The notes under the pieces: generated by a model
Told to the model about the DNA's origin: nothing
Database searches by the model: none
Seen by the model: only the letters and a program-made list of their open reading frames with translations
Translations under genes and position numbers: made by a program
Shown here: one piece after another, positions 12,870 through 27,000 of the stretch
How positions within the stretch are numbered: the stretch's first letter is position 1
Layout: every line of letters starts with the position of its first letter
Source of the DNA: Vanilla planifolia
Taxonomy: Eukaryota; Streptophyta; Magnoliopsida; Asparagales; Orchidaceae
DNA length: 64,000 bases
Reading direction: 5' to 3'
Assembly (NCBI GenBank): GCA_023846275.1
Contig: JAIUJO010000446.1
Span: forward strand, 107,001-171,000

Positions 12870-15800
12870 ACTTTTAAACTTTTCATGAAACTTAGGCGTT
12901 TTATTGCAATGTCCAAAGTCATAAAATATTGTACAAATCAAAATGTATTACAAAATATACAAAAATATTAGAAAATGTAATGCTTGAAAAAATTATAGAA
13001 ATAGTTGATTAAACAGAGTAGGTCGAGACGAGTTTAGAAATGTTTCTTTTATCTCCTTTGCAATTATTATGACATATCAAATTAAATAAGTAGAAATAAT
13101 ATTAAATTATTAATTTAATATTAAGTGAAGTAATATTACCAAAAATGAAATAAATTTAAGTAATATAAGATTATGAAATTAACATAATGCAAAGGACAAA
13201 CAAAATGAGATTTAGAGTTACACAATAATATAACCAAACCATTATAAAATAACTAATGAAATAAGATAAATTATAGGCAAATGCTTCACCCAAAGGTACT
13301 AAGGAGATATTGTATAACGTCCTTGATCATTAAGTTAGGATTGAATCAAAATGCATCGTATGCATGTAAACATTTTAGGAATTAAAATATCTAAAATTAT
13401 AAAAAATAAATTATTAATTACGTATAGCTTATTGAAACGAATGTAATGGTGTTGTTTTGTCTAGATTGTAGCTCAATTGGAAATATTATGAGTTGCTAGA
13501 TTAAATAAACATGAATTATAATAAATTATTATTTTAATATTACATAAATATATATGTAATGTGAAATGAAAAAAAATTAAAGAAATATAACATAACCAGA
13601 TAAAAATGATTTAAAGGTCCCATGACATGAGAATTAGAGTTTCATTATAAGATAATTAAATCAAGGAAAAGAGTTTAAAGAAATAAGATAACTTGTATAT
13701 AAAAGTTGAACTCAAACATACTAATGAGATTAGTTTTATATCCCCAATCACCAAATAAGTGGTGAATAGAAATGCCTTGTAAAGTGGAAAAAATTGTTAT
13801 AAAACATATTTAAAAAATAATAAAAAAATATTTAATTTGATAGATCTTATCTAAAAGGGTCAATAGACAACTATTTCCTCTTGATCACATCTCATTTGAA
13901 ATTACTATGAATTATTAATATAAATATGCTAAATAATAATAGGTTTTTATTTTCTTATTAACAAAATATATAACAAGTAGAAATGAGACAAATTATTGAA
14001 TTATTATAATATTACCAAATCAAACACATATAAAAACATCCTAAGATGGGGTCTAGAGTTATATACTAACATAACCAAAATAAAGAGAAAATTTTGAAAC
14101 AACAAAGTAAATTGTCGGAGAAATCTACTTTCAAATGAATAACCTTAACCTTTAAATATGATATGAATAAACATATCTCTTAAAATATGTCAAAAAGGAA
14201 AAAAATAAAAATATTTAATAATATTAAAATGAAAATTTAAATTGACAATCTTCAAAGAGATGAGTCAAACAATATTTGTTTTCTTATGCTTTCACCTCAT
14301 TTGGTAATTACTACAACTTATCAAAACAAATAAGTATAAATAATAAAAAATTTTATTTTTATATTTAAAAAATATCTATTAAATCTGATATGAGATAAAT
14401 CAATGTAATGTAATATAAGAAAATCAAATTGATGCAATAGCCACAAGAGTGGAGATTTAAAGTCACATATTAATATAATAGAGTCAAAGTATAACTTTTT
14501 ATTTAAACATGACAAATTACGTAGGAAGTTGTTTTGCAAGCAACAAACATGATCATGGATGACCTCTTAAATTGTAAAATCAAGTAGGAATTTAATTATC
14601 TAGTAAAGAATGCCAAAAATATAAAAAATAAATAAAAATTTAATATTAAATTAGAAAATCCATGTCGAGACTAGTTCAATGATAATTGTTTACCTTGATC
14701 AACCCACATTTGGAATTACTGTAATTTACCAAATTAAATAAGCATATATAACATTAAATTATTATTTTATTATTAAGAAATATAAAATAAAGTCCAAAAT
14801 GGTATAAATTGAAGTAATATGATACAATAAATTAACTAATATAAGGGTTGCAGCAGAAGAGAATTAGGTTATCATAGTAATATAATAAAATCCAATAAAA
14901 AAGCACAAAGAATTAAGATAAATTGTAGAAGAAACTTGCTTTCCATGATGCCAAGAAGATTATTCAATTTTCAAATAAAGTACAAAAGAAATATCACATG
15001 AAGAATTCGAAATAAACAAAAATAAATATTTAGAATTCTAAAAATAGATATTAAAATAGATAAGGTTCATTAAGAAAAGTCCAATGATGTTAGTTTCACA
15101 TATATGAGACCTCATTTGGATTATTACAAATTATGAAAGTAAATAAGTATAAACAAATAAATAACTATTTTTATTTTAACTAAATATATAATACATATAA
15201 ATTTGAGATCAAATGAAGTAATATAATATAACAAAATCAAGTACATGTGAACATCACATGCATAGAGATTTATAGTTAAAAAGGGATTTAACTAAATCGT
15301 AATGAAAAAAATAAATGAACTGAGATAAATTTTATGAAAAGCTATTTTCCATGATATTAAGGAAATTTTGATTACATCCTTAATAATTAAATAAGGTTTT
15401 AATTTAAATATAAAACATCATACAAAAATAATAGAAAGAAATTTAGAAGTAGAGAAAGGATTATTCAATAAGATAATACTCATCAAGAGGAGCCTAATGA
15501 CATCTATTTTCTTCCTCAATTATTCCTCATTTAGAATTACTAAGAATTTCAAATTTAAATAAGCATTAAAAAATAAATTATTATTTTTGTAATAAGTAAA
15601 AATTTTGTAAAGCTTGAATGAGATAAATTTAAGAAATGCAACATAACCAACTCAAAGCCATATAAATGTAATAGGACATTAGATTTGGAGTTAATCTTTT
15701 CTGTAACCAAATAAAAGAAAAAAATTTGAAGAAATGAGAGATATATTATGCAAAAGTTATCTTCCATGATACTATAGAGATGAAGAGTAATATTTTCAAT

Positions 15801-17862
15801 TATCAAATCATGTGTTAATCAAAATATTTCATAAAACATGTAATAACCTTAGAAAATAAAATATTTAACATTAAAAAAAATATTCATTAGATAAAGCTCG
15901 TTAAGATGAGTCCAACAAAACTATATAGAATACATCATCATGAATGTAACAACATCTATTTCATTATCAATAAACTTCATTTTTAATTATGATGAAGAAC
16001 TAAACAAAATAAGATAGTTAATAATAAATTGTTATTTTCATTATAAGTAAATATATATTCATAATTGAATGAGCTAAATTAAAGTATAGCCAAATGAAGT
16101 TATTATAAAGGGCACATTACAAAAGATTAAAAGTTACATAGTAATACAACCAAGTTAGAGCAAAAAATATTTGGAGAAATGAGAAATTTTTTATTAATGT
16201 TTTATTGCAACATACTAAGGACTTTTGTTGTAACATCCTTGATCTTAAAGAAATTAGAATCGAGATGTCTCATTAATGCACACAAATTTGACAAAATACA
16301 ATATTTATAACAAAAAAAAAGTATTTAATTAGATAGTGTTCGTCAAGAGTAGATGAATGAGCTTTATTTGATCTCCATCAGGCATGGTGTGGGGTTATTA
16401 TAAAGAACAAATGTAAATAAATACAAATATTAGTAAATTATAATTTTAATATTTGCTAAATATATTTTAATGTTAAAAGTAACATAAATTGATGGAATAT
16501 AATATAACTAAATCAAAGTGATTTCCAAGTCACATCATAAGGGAGTTGGCATTTCATAGTAACAGAATCAAATAAAATAAAAAATGTTTAAGAAACAAGA
16601 TAAAATGTTTAGGAAAGATCAATTACAAGATACTAAAGAGATCCAATATAATATTTTTGTTTGACAAATTAGGTATCAAATGGAATTTTTCATGAATTAT
16701 GCAAATCTATAGAAAAACCATTTAAAAAAAATATGTACATCTATCTAGATAGAGATTGTTGAGAGGATTCTAGCAACAATTTTTTCAACATGATCTTACT
16801 GGGCATGGAATTACTATGAATTATTGAAGAATTGAAAAATAAACATTAATACAATATTTTTTCAATACTAATTAAATAGATATTGAAGAAGATATTATGT
16901 TAATTGAGGTAATGTATTATAACTAAATGAAAGCATTACAATATGTGACATAAGTGGACATTTAGCATCACAGGTTAATTGAAAAAAATCAAATTAAAAT
17001 TGTTTAAAAAACGAGATAAATTATGTGAGAAAGATGTATTATAAGATACTAAAAATATCAAGTGTAACTTCCATAATAATTATCAAAATGTCTTGTAAAT
17101 TCTAAATATCAATAAAAAGTAAATATATAACATAAAAATATATTTATTTAATTGAACAAAGATAATGAAGATGAGCCTATAATATTTTTTTGTTTCGATT
17201 TTACAATGGGTGCAGTTATTATGCATTAAGAAAGAAAATACACATAAATGCTAGCAAATTGTACACTAATCCTATATATATGTATATATAATAGTTGGAT
17301 AAGAAAGTGCACACCATTGGAGATTTTTAGAAACATCATAATTTAACAAAATCAAAGAAAAAACTTTGAAAAATTGTTAAACTAAAATCGAAAGTTGCAT
17401 TCCATATTGCTAATTAGTTTGAGCATAAAATTCTCAATTATAAAACTATGTACAAATAAAATGTCTAACAAAAAATCTAGAACAAAAAAGAAAATTAAAC
17501 ATTTAGAAATAAAAATATTAAATATTTAATTATATAATGCTTGTCATATCATTTCCAATAACATTTAGTTTTTCTTGATACAAACTCATTTGGAATTACT
17601 ATGAATTATAAAAAGAAATATGCTTAATGAACAATAACTTATTATTTTAATATTAAATAAACATATATTACAATTTAAATAAGATAAAAAAATATAATTT
17701 AACATAATCGAAAAAAGTGAAGCAAGTTGCATTATAGAGGAGATTTAGAGTTATATAGCATATAGTTAAATAAATAAAATTCAAAAACAAAACAAATTAT
17801 AAAGGAAAGTTGCTCTCCAAAGTACTCTAGCATTTCATTACGACATCTCAACCATAAAAAAA
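12870..17862 (+). repeat. Diverged ~412-bp satellite array, about 12 monomers
   Basis: A motif close to TTTGGAATTACTATGAATTA, followed by an AAATAAG(C/T)AT word and a TTATTTTAATATTA block, recurs near 13,061, 13,478, 13,898, 14,303, 14,711, 15,117, 15,531, 15,981, 16,395, 16,807, 17,213 and 17,591. Steps range from 378 to 450 bp with a mean near 412. Each unit then carries, in fixed order, a GAGATTTAGAGTTACA block, ATAACCAAATCAAA, AAATGAGATAAATTA, a TTCCATGATACTAAGGA block, AACATCCTTGATCATTAAA and GATAATGCTCATCAAGA. All copies are head to tail on one strand. Neighbouring copies differ widely (perhaps 60-70% identical by eye), so the array is old and no longer homogenised. I saw no copies elsewhere in the window and no coding content. 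Confidence 0.85.
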
Positions 17863-18349
17863 TAAAGATAGAAAGATCTCAGCTGAAGAGGATTAAGAAA
17901 GGGAACATCATTAAGTGAAGTAGAGATAAGTTACTATATGAAGGATTACCTTAACAATTAATTTGAGCATAATAATTTGAAACTTTATGTAAAGAATATA
18001 AGAAATTAAAAGAAAAGAATAGTGAATGTTTCACTCTTTGTGAACATATTAGAAATAAGGCAAGCACTTATTTAATGAACATGTAAAAAGCTATTGATGG
18101 ATTAGCATAAACAATTAACAGCATGCATCATTACATAAAGAATTAATGATCTTAAATCCTTGAAATATACATGTTCATTACTAATTTCAAAATGTATTAG
18201 TAGAAATATTTTGGTTTCAAATGCTCGAATATTTAATGTTAATTAGGACAAAGGAATTCCGATATTTTGCAAGTTTACAATAACAATTTTACATGTTATT
18301 ATAGCACGCAAACCAATTATATAGCACATGTAGCTATTATTAACGCTCT
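17863..18349. other. Spacer after the satellite
   Basis: The satellite register is lost after the CATCTCAACCATAAAA word. The rest is AT-rich with no open frame and no recognised element, up to the copia relic on the plus strand. Confidence 0.35.
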
Positions 18350-19270
18350 TATTTAACATAAATATCCAATGGTTTCTTGGTGGTTAGGGAAAATTATAGT
18401 TCATCCACTCAAAAAAATGCTTCATTTAAAAAAATTTGGCTTGATAAGTCTAACAATTAATTTATTTTTATTGGAAGGTTTTCCTTTTAAGAATGAGTAA
18501 GACATGATTCTTCGGTCGTTGATGTTTAAGATACATGATTGAAAATGTCAATTTATTCATCCCATAAAGTGCTTATGTTGAAGGAAAAAGTAGAACTTCA
18601 TGACAATTCAAAGAAATATGTCAAATTAATAACTACTAACAGAAATTCTACATTTTTTATTTCTAAAGTTAATTAGTTTAAAGCTTAAAGTATAATTTCC
18701 AAAAATGTGTAGTATTTTATCTGATTCCATTGCATATAAAATTAGTAACAGTAAAAATCTATTAGTTTTTAGAACTAAAAGAAATAACACTTATTTACAT
18801 GATTTGAAAAAAGTAAATGATTATCAAACTAATTGTTTATGTCATATGTTGATGACTTTAATTTATGGCATCGAAGTCTTTGTCATGCTAGCACACATAT
18901 ATTAAAAAATAATTATATATGACTTAATAAAAGGTTTAACTAAATTGTCCTTTGTAGATGATTAACCCTTTAAACTATCCCAAATAAATGGTTTGGACAC
19001 ATTCAATGTATGAGTATAGAACACAAGAAATAAGGACTTGTTGTGCTAGTCGACTATTATAGGTATACATAGATAGTTTTCTTACAAAAAAGGAGTAAAT
19101 CTTGTAGATAATTTCATAATTTGATAACTAAATTAGAAAAGGCTTTGGTCATAATTTAGTTCCCATTAGAAGTAATAATGAAGGTTAATGTAGAAGTGAG
19201 AAATTTATTGATTATTTTAATAATAACTGAATTTCAATGACATTTTCTATATTTTGGGTGAATTTTGGAT
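18350..19270 (+). mobile_element. Ty1/copia fossil: gag-pre-integrase and integrase part
   Basis: Around 18,760-18,930 the plus strand reads a piece close to the copia gag-pre-integrase pattern: KRNNTYLHDLKKVND, a Cys-containing linker and, in a neighbouring frame, LWHRSLCHAS, matching the L-W-H-x-R-L-G-H-A-S signature. At 19,040-19,250 text resembling the start of the integrase core follows (a VVDYYRYT block, then KFIDYFNNN). These parts are in family order. In an intact element this region lies just before the integrase that inserts the DNA copy. The relic is broken by many changes and lacks RT, RNase H and identifiable LTRs. It looks old. Confidence 0.65.
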
Positions 19271-19539
19271 GAATTTTGGAGACTTAACTCATATATTTCA
19301 AAATTTAAAAAAATTTGTCAGAGGAATATGGTCAGTTATAAATTGAAGTAAACGTGAATAAGTTGGTCTAATTCTACATAAATATTAGATTACTATTGCT
19401 GAGAAAAGATCAATTTATGCATGATTGTCTAGCAATCCATGTAGTATTTTCTAGAACTATTTCCCCTTTCTTTCGTTATACATGTAAATAAATGCCCAAT
19501 GAATGAGAGTTCTCTTATGCACCATTAACTAGTATAATT

Positions 19540-21000
19540 AGTGAATTCATTCATTACTTCCCACCTAAGATTGGAGGGACTCTTGTATTAATCAAGTGTA
19601 GCTATTACATTAAAGAATACTATTTCATTCCATGGAGCTTTAATTTCCTTTGCAATTTGAGCCACCATGTACCAAAGTGTCCTTCACTTACCGCTTGAAT
19701 TCAGCATGCACATAAGTATTATAGGCATCATTTTGTTTCCATGGATTATCAATGAGCAAGTGAACTAATTGCTCGTCCTCATTTAAGGTTTGATAATGGA
19801 TGCTTTTAATTCGTAATACCTATACCACATTGTATTTATTCGTAACGTAGTGCTCCAATTCTAATGTCTTTGATAGATTATGCAATTAGCTATTGTCAGC
19901 TATAGGTTCCATGAGAGTAATTAGAATTATTTTTTGTTTTGTGTAAAAGAAAAAAAAAACCACCTTACATAGCTCTTATTTGTTGTGTCTCTTATATTAC
20001 AAGCCAAGATTTTATCCAATAAATGTCAATTGTTTTGAAATTTAAGAAAATTAAGCACTTTTATGAATCTTACTAAAACTATGATGCCTTTTTAACTATT
20101 TCTAATATTTCTCTTTGAGTGCCTATTCTAAACTAGGTTGAAGTCTTCTTCTTTAGATTACATTAAATAAGAATTTGTATATCATTTAAGCTAGTCATTG
20201 CTAAGATCTTAAAATGTTTCTTAGTCACTTTGTTCATAAGCTTTATTATATGATGCTACTGAATAAAAAACTAGATGTAGTTGTTTATTCTTCATTTTGG
20301 TTTTTATCAAAAGAAATATAATTATTAATAATTTCGTTCAAAAATTCATTTTGTTCCATGTTAATCAATTTTCCTACTTTCTTTTTCACAATCATGTGTT
20401 AATTTTTCTACTAACTATGTCAGCTAAATAACTTGTGACTTTTTTACTCCTTCCTAGTAGTGGAACAATTTGGTAGTGTCTAAATCTTTTTTAATACAAC
20501 GTCCCTATCAAAAATGAAAAATCAGAATGGAGTGACATTTCATTTAGAATGTTGCCAAAAAAATTAAATAGTGGCTTGCTAAGATTATATTAAATCACGT
20601 TTTGTCAGTGCTTGTTTTCAGCTTGCATATTTGGTGACATTTTGTTTTGTTTACATTGAAGAGAGGTGTGACCTTCGCCATAGCAGTTCATTTAATATCT
20701 AAGTTATCATATTGAATTCATTGCCATAATCTGTTTGAGTTTCCAATTTTTTTATCTAGATTAAACTAAGAAATTCTTTCACTATACCCACTTCAAAAAA
20801 CATCTTGCTTATGCTTAATCTAGTTTGGTTTATAGTACATATAGTCACATTTATAGTAATTTTTACTACCAAAGCTAAGGCGTACAGAGTACTGATTTAA
20901 AAACTCAAATGAAACGTAAACTAAAGCTAATGTTAATTCAAGCAACATTCACATGAAACTCATGATACCACTTAAATAATGTTTTTCTAAAGTCACTGAT
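19540..21000 (-). mobile_element. Ty1/copia fossil: integrase and start of RT
   Basis: The minus strand between 20,990 and 20,380 follows the copia integrase core: a KMFFEVGIVKEFLSLI stretch, then LETQTDYGNEFN, matching the Q-(S/T)-D-x-G-G-E-F signature, then weaker similarity to the ERKHRH and A-S-x-P-L-x-F-W regions. Further along the minus strand, near 19,700-19,560, a QIAKEIKAPWN word fits the start of the copia RT region. The order integrase then RT is right for the family. Orientation is opposite to the relic at 18,350-19,270, so these are two insertions or an inverted piece. It is broken by many changes; no LTR was identified. Confidence 0.55.
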
Positions 21001-24000
21001 GTTCCATGCTAGGTGAAGTCAACATCTCAAATAGTCTATAAAAGGTAATTTGTACATGCCGTCAGTTATCCCAAAATGATACCTTTTAGTCACTAAAATT
21101 TTTTATTGTCTTAATACCGCCAGCATTGTCTCCATATTTGGAAATATGTGTGAAATTGTCCTCATTAATTCAAGCTTGAGTGGCATGTTAATTTTTCCAA
21201 TTTCTTTATTGAAAATAATTTTTGGTTGATCATTGAAGGTTCTCCTTGGTTAATGTGAACCAGTGAATGGTCAGTTAACTAAAAAAACAACCTAAAAAAA
21301 GCCTTACTGGCCTACTGGCTTAGCATAACTAAAATATTATTGAGCTTAGGAACTCACCTCAAAGTGTCTCAATCACTCTACTTTAGATAGCAATTAAGAA
21401 TATTCATCGATCCTATCACAGTCTGTCCATCACAACCATTAACCATTTAATTTTTGGTTATTTACCATTGTTGCTTATGTGTTTAATAGATACATAAACA
21501 AATATTATTTGGGATATGCAATGTTAAGTTGTCATTCCTTTACAATGAAATAATTGTGTGTATCATAATTTAACATAATTTGACACTATAAAATGGATAA
21601 TAATAAAGCCTCCTTACATGAGAACTTGTCATGAGAAGATGCACTAATTCTTACATGTTTTGAATACAATAACTAATCTTTGTACAACAATTTGTTGAGA
21701 TTTAAAAATTTAGGATTGGATTAAATACATGTGAATCAAGATTATTAGTAATTAAAATAGAATACACAACGTATATGTTTAAGGATTTTGAATTCTACTT
21801 CACCTAGATTCCTTATTCAACTTATTTTGATTCACAACGGATTCATCCTTATCAAATTGGTGTTGCTAAATTCCTTATGAATCAAAATTAACTAAATAAT
21901 TCAGTTATACTCACAACTGATTATTCTTATTGATTATGATGTTAAAATCATATAGTGTTTTCCTAAGTTTAAATGTTTATTACTTGATGTTAGAAGTTCT
22001 GTACATGACCAATTCTTGAAGCTTATCATTATGAGTGTACTTTTACTAAATAAAATAACATCTAACCAATAATGGTGACTAAACATTTAAATAGGACTTA
22101 TATGCATAATAGATTTTACAATTAGCCTATAATGTCAAAGACCATGATGAGATGATAACATAAAGTAGTTCCCATATCAAATAGTTCAAGATGTTAATCT
22201 TAATAAGAAATTGTGTACATCATTTTGAAAGAAACAAAGTTAATTTTAGCCTCTATAAGAGCTTATAATGTTGGGAGAAAAACACGATTTCCTAACTCTT
22301 TGTATTTACGACTCCAAAAATGTTATATTTGTTAGAGTTAATAATGTGTGCCGAGTGTGAAGTATTTTAAGTTCACATCTAAAACAATGTCACGTTTGAA
22401 TTCAAGCATATATGGAATTGAACAAATTGTTTTCCTCAAAGAGTAGTGTAATAAAATTTGACTTTGTCAACAGAAAAAATTTGGTATTACCTTTAATGAA
22501 ACATATGTAAAGCATACAAATTTGTCCTTGATGATAAGGCATTTTCATGTATAAAATTTTTCAAACAATACAATTCATAAAAATCAAACGATAGAAAATT
22601 ATTTTGTTGATCAAATTAAAATTTTTATTTTTGAGCAACGTACTTTCTAATATCAATTAATTGAAAATTGAATCAAGTTCTAATGGAATGTCCAAGTAAT
22701 CCTTTTTTTCATGTAATTCACGAGTGAATGAAATCTTCAAATAATCATCACGTATTAACAATTCATATTTTGTTAAGTTAACCATATATCATTTCAAGAC
22801 CATCAATGTTTTTTCATGCAATGTACGATATTTCTTTTCAAATAATCATCACACATTCCATAGTAATTTATAGACCAAATAGTCATAAACAATTGGGTTT
22901 GAAAAATGTTGGAGATGATTAATTCCCCAAAAGTTGAAATTAAATGATTAGAAGTTTTGTTAGAGATTTGATGCTCATTTCAAAACTAGATAAATGTTGG
23001 GATAACCCTTTTTTGAGCACTTCATTCTTTTTCTTAGGTTACCCATAGAATCACTCTATTACTTGAATATACATGACATGCATCTATTAAACTAGCTTAA
23101 TAGTAGCACTTTGTTATTTTATTCAAATTCTATTACTTACAATATTGTGAGAATCACTATTTATAGATATCTCAAGGCTATAATGATAATTTGTTAGGCT
23201 ATGATATGCATGGATATTATTGCAAAACGTGGAACATATTTTAGAATTCTAAAGTACTTTTTTAGAATTCTAAAATTCATCATAAATTATAAAAAAGATA
23301 ATTTGAATTCCGCCAAAAACATTCTTTGAAATGAAGCAAAATTAATTTGGCATAAGAAGTTCCTCAATTGGCATGTGCATTTTGATTGTTAATCTAATGA
23401 GTGTCAAGGAGGTGGCCTACGCGGTCAATGCATAACAGGTAGAGAGAAAAAATTAAACCCCAAGTCTAATATGTGGGTCAGCACGAGCTAACAAGTCGAC
23501 ATATGTTGAACAGTCAAGAAAATTCATGGTTTAGAGAAAAGCACTGGTCAATGTGTTGAGCAGATGAATTAGTTTGAAGAGTCAAGGTGAGTCTAGTAGG
23601 CCACATGAATCAACACTAGTAGTGGTAAAGGAGAAAGATGATAGTGAGCAAAACCAAAATGCAACCAAACACTCAATTTTAAACCCTTTTAAAGTCATTT
23701 TTAAAACATTTTTCCTAACAAAATTATCAATATACTATAAGGATATCTTGGATAGTATTTAAAGCTAGAAGTATCCAAAAAGCTACCAATGAATCTCCAA
23801 ATGATTGACTAAATTATAAATGCAAATAACTTAAAAAATAGAGAAAATGAAAATTAGAAAGTGCAATAATCAAAGTTTAATTGTAATTGGCCCTAATAAT
23901 AGGAATGATATTAGACACTAACTAAATGATGAGATGTCAAACTAAGAATGGCTCTAGGTTCATGTAGGACTAGTATGCCTCCAATGGAACTACTATATGA

Positions 24001-27000
24001 TGGACAAAAGGCAACTATGTCACAACCTAACCAAAGTTTTTTAAATGCAAAAACATAACTACTCAATGATTTTATTAAAGCATGAACTACAACCAATAGT
24101 ATAATTCTAAAGCAAAAAACAATTCTACAATTTTCTCTTCATAGAAGAAATAATGTCTAATTTTATTACACATGATGTTCGATATGATATGAATGTAGAT
24201 ATCGAAAGCTTAAGTAGCTTTTCTAAGGCATGTTGATAATATAAATGATCCTTATAGTTTCCTTAATAATGTTATACATTGCATTGTTGCTGTAGCAATA
24301 AGAAAATCAAGGAATTTGGTTTTCAAAATTTTGAATAATAAGATAATGATATATGATTTCACTAGTGGATGATTACATTAATTGTAAGTTATATAGCTCT
24401 ACTTCTTTTTATTATAAGTAGTTGACATCTCCTAAAATCATTTAATTAATTTTTCCATTATTTCTACATAATAGAGTAACAATAGTTATAGTTTATTACT
24501 TAAAATGCTTTATTATTTTTATCAAGACTTCTAAAAGCTATGGTTGATATGTGTGTGTTGATGCACCGAAATGTCAAATGCCAAAAGGTTACCATTTATT
24601 GATTTGGAGTGTCTCATTCAATTATTAGTATTACCAATTCAATCTATTGCTTCGAATGAGTCCAATATATAAAGGTATCCATAGTTAGAATAATTGATTC
24701 CATATAAGTTACGCATTGAAATTCTGTAAGAACACATAAGGGTGCAATGACTGGTCTTTGTCTAAGGAACTGTAATATTGTTTGATGAGAACTACATTGA
24801 CATATATTTTATGAAAAGATTGATGAAGTGATAAAAAAAGCTAACTGAGGAACTAAACACCAAAAGTTGAGACAATGTGCCTAATTAACGTATTAGTTTA
24901 TTATTATAACTAAACTATTTGGCACAAATCAAAGGGATTATAGAGAAATCGAAATGGTCCGTGCTAGGACACATATTTAGCTAATGACAATTTTACTCCG
25001 AAGTAAGATATTGTGTACTATATTGATGGATTTTGTGATTGTATGATGTAATAAAAACCAATTAGTGTCAACATTTTTGTTTAATCTTTTGTGACGTGCA
25101 GTAGTATATAAATGACCTTGACTCAAAGAGGAAGCACAAAAGATAGACCTGATTGATGAGCCTCAAGAAATGTGCATAGAAGATGGTAATCTTGATGTGA
25201 AATGTTATACTAGGCTAATAAAGTAATCATAATGCAAATACTAAGAAATTGTTCCCAATTGGAGTAATCAAAATAGTGTATTGATACATTATTAAAATGT
25301 TCTTGACCAATCCAAAAGATCTATATTAGGTAGCGTACTTAGGTATGATTGTATTGTTATGAAGTAAGATATAATTGAATCCTATGATGAACTCCATATC
25401 CATACAAGTTAAAATAGTGGATAAATGCCATAGTATTCGTTTAGAAATTAATTAACACATTTGTACAATTGAAAGACATGATAAAGGTGCAAAGAATCCA
25501 AAGAAAGTCTCTAATGATTCCAAATAAATGGGGAGTCTAATGTATTGTATAATTATGTCCATCATACTTAAGTGGTGCCATTCAACAAGTCTTTACATAA
25601 GGTTGACTTGGAGGATGTACTTGCCATTGAATTAAGGAATACTAGATGATGAGGATATAGAAATATGTTTTGTAATTAAAATTGATGAAAAATTATATTA
25701 GTTATTAGATCGAATTACTAAGAAATGTTTTAGAAATAGATGGCTTTTTCTCATTATTTGCATATCTTGTTCCTAATAAGAATAATAGATTTCATGGGTA
25801 GCTTCTGAATTCAAAAATTTTCTATTGTATTAATGCTACAAAAATATTGTAATAGTGATATATTATGTACTCAATTTACATTAGCATAGGCACTTCAAAA
25901 TATTATGAACCATTCCTTTGTCTCTTTGTTCTAATCAAGTTCAAGTTTAATGGGAATATATTGGGATGCGTTTGATTGGTATTTGTTTTTATACAAAAAA
26001 ATAATGATCTTAGATATAAGAAGAAAAGTTATTGTTTGTTAAAATTGAGAGATTACGTGGATATTAATTTTCCTACTATGAAATGAGCCACACCAAATAG
26101 GTCCATACCTTTTTCCAAGAATATGATTAACATAACATTAGTTATGTCAACAAAAGTAATCAATAAAATTAGATTTCTTAAGCTAAAATGAAAGATATAT
26201 GATAAAATCTTATGGGTTTTCAACATTTTAGTTCATTATCTTTAGCTCTAAATGCTTAGTGATTTCCATAGAAACAAATCCAATTTGGCCATAACAACCA
26301 CGTGAACACTGTCCATTCATTTGATTATGAAGGAATTTTTAGTTGTATGACTTTCCTTATGATCACTATATAATATATGAACAACTCCCTGGTCAAGCTT
26401 AATTCGATCTTTGTAAACTTTTGGAATTTTTTATGAATTTAGAACCTTAAATAAATACAGTTACTAGCTATTTAAGACATTAATTTGTTATTACATTTCC
26501 TTCCTTGAAAATGTGTTGTAATTGGACTACTTTGCAAAGAAATTGATTCATTCTATTTAGTTTGATTAAGATACAGTAGGGAATACCAATGCTTTTTTGA
26601 ATCATTATAGGGATTGACTAATTGTTTGATTCTATAATGGTGTTTCTATTACCCAAGATTATCACATAAATTTAAATCAAATAGTATTTCAATGGCTTCA
26701 AATTATATAATTTTTAGATTCTATGTAAATTGAGAGTGCTTTAATGGCTCAACCAAGTAGTCTCCAGAAACACATACATAACTTATAGGGCCCTAGTTAT
26801 TACTAATCAAATTCACTAGAATTTCATTTTTCTTATTGCACTACTATGGGAGTCTATTGAGCTACTCTTTATATTTTTATATTAATCTAAAAAAAAGGAA
26901 GAAGAAATATATATTTTACAATTTGAGGACAAATTGAACTTCTTTACAAAATTAAGCAACAATTTAAAATTCATAAGTATTATATTTAACTTTATCAAGA

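Noticed and set aside
12870-17862. The regular array considered as a CRISPR array or as rDNA spacer repeats
   Set aside because: Units are about 412 bp without short identical repeats and unique spacers, and no rRNA sequence or cas gene is present.
23574-23762. A hydrophilic 62-codon frame considered as a retroelement gag piece
   Set aside because: It is short, with no zinc-knuckle or other signature, and turns to random-looking sequence after about 30 codons.
24900-25300. Possible copia RNase H (a GFCDC-like word on the plus strand)
   Set aside because: Only one weak block could be matched and the next expected blocks (S-T-x-E-A-E-Y, C-D-N) were not found in order.
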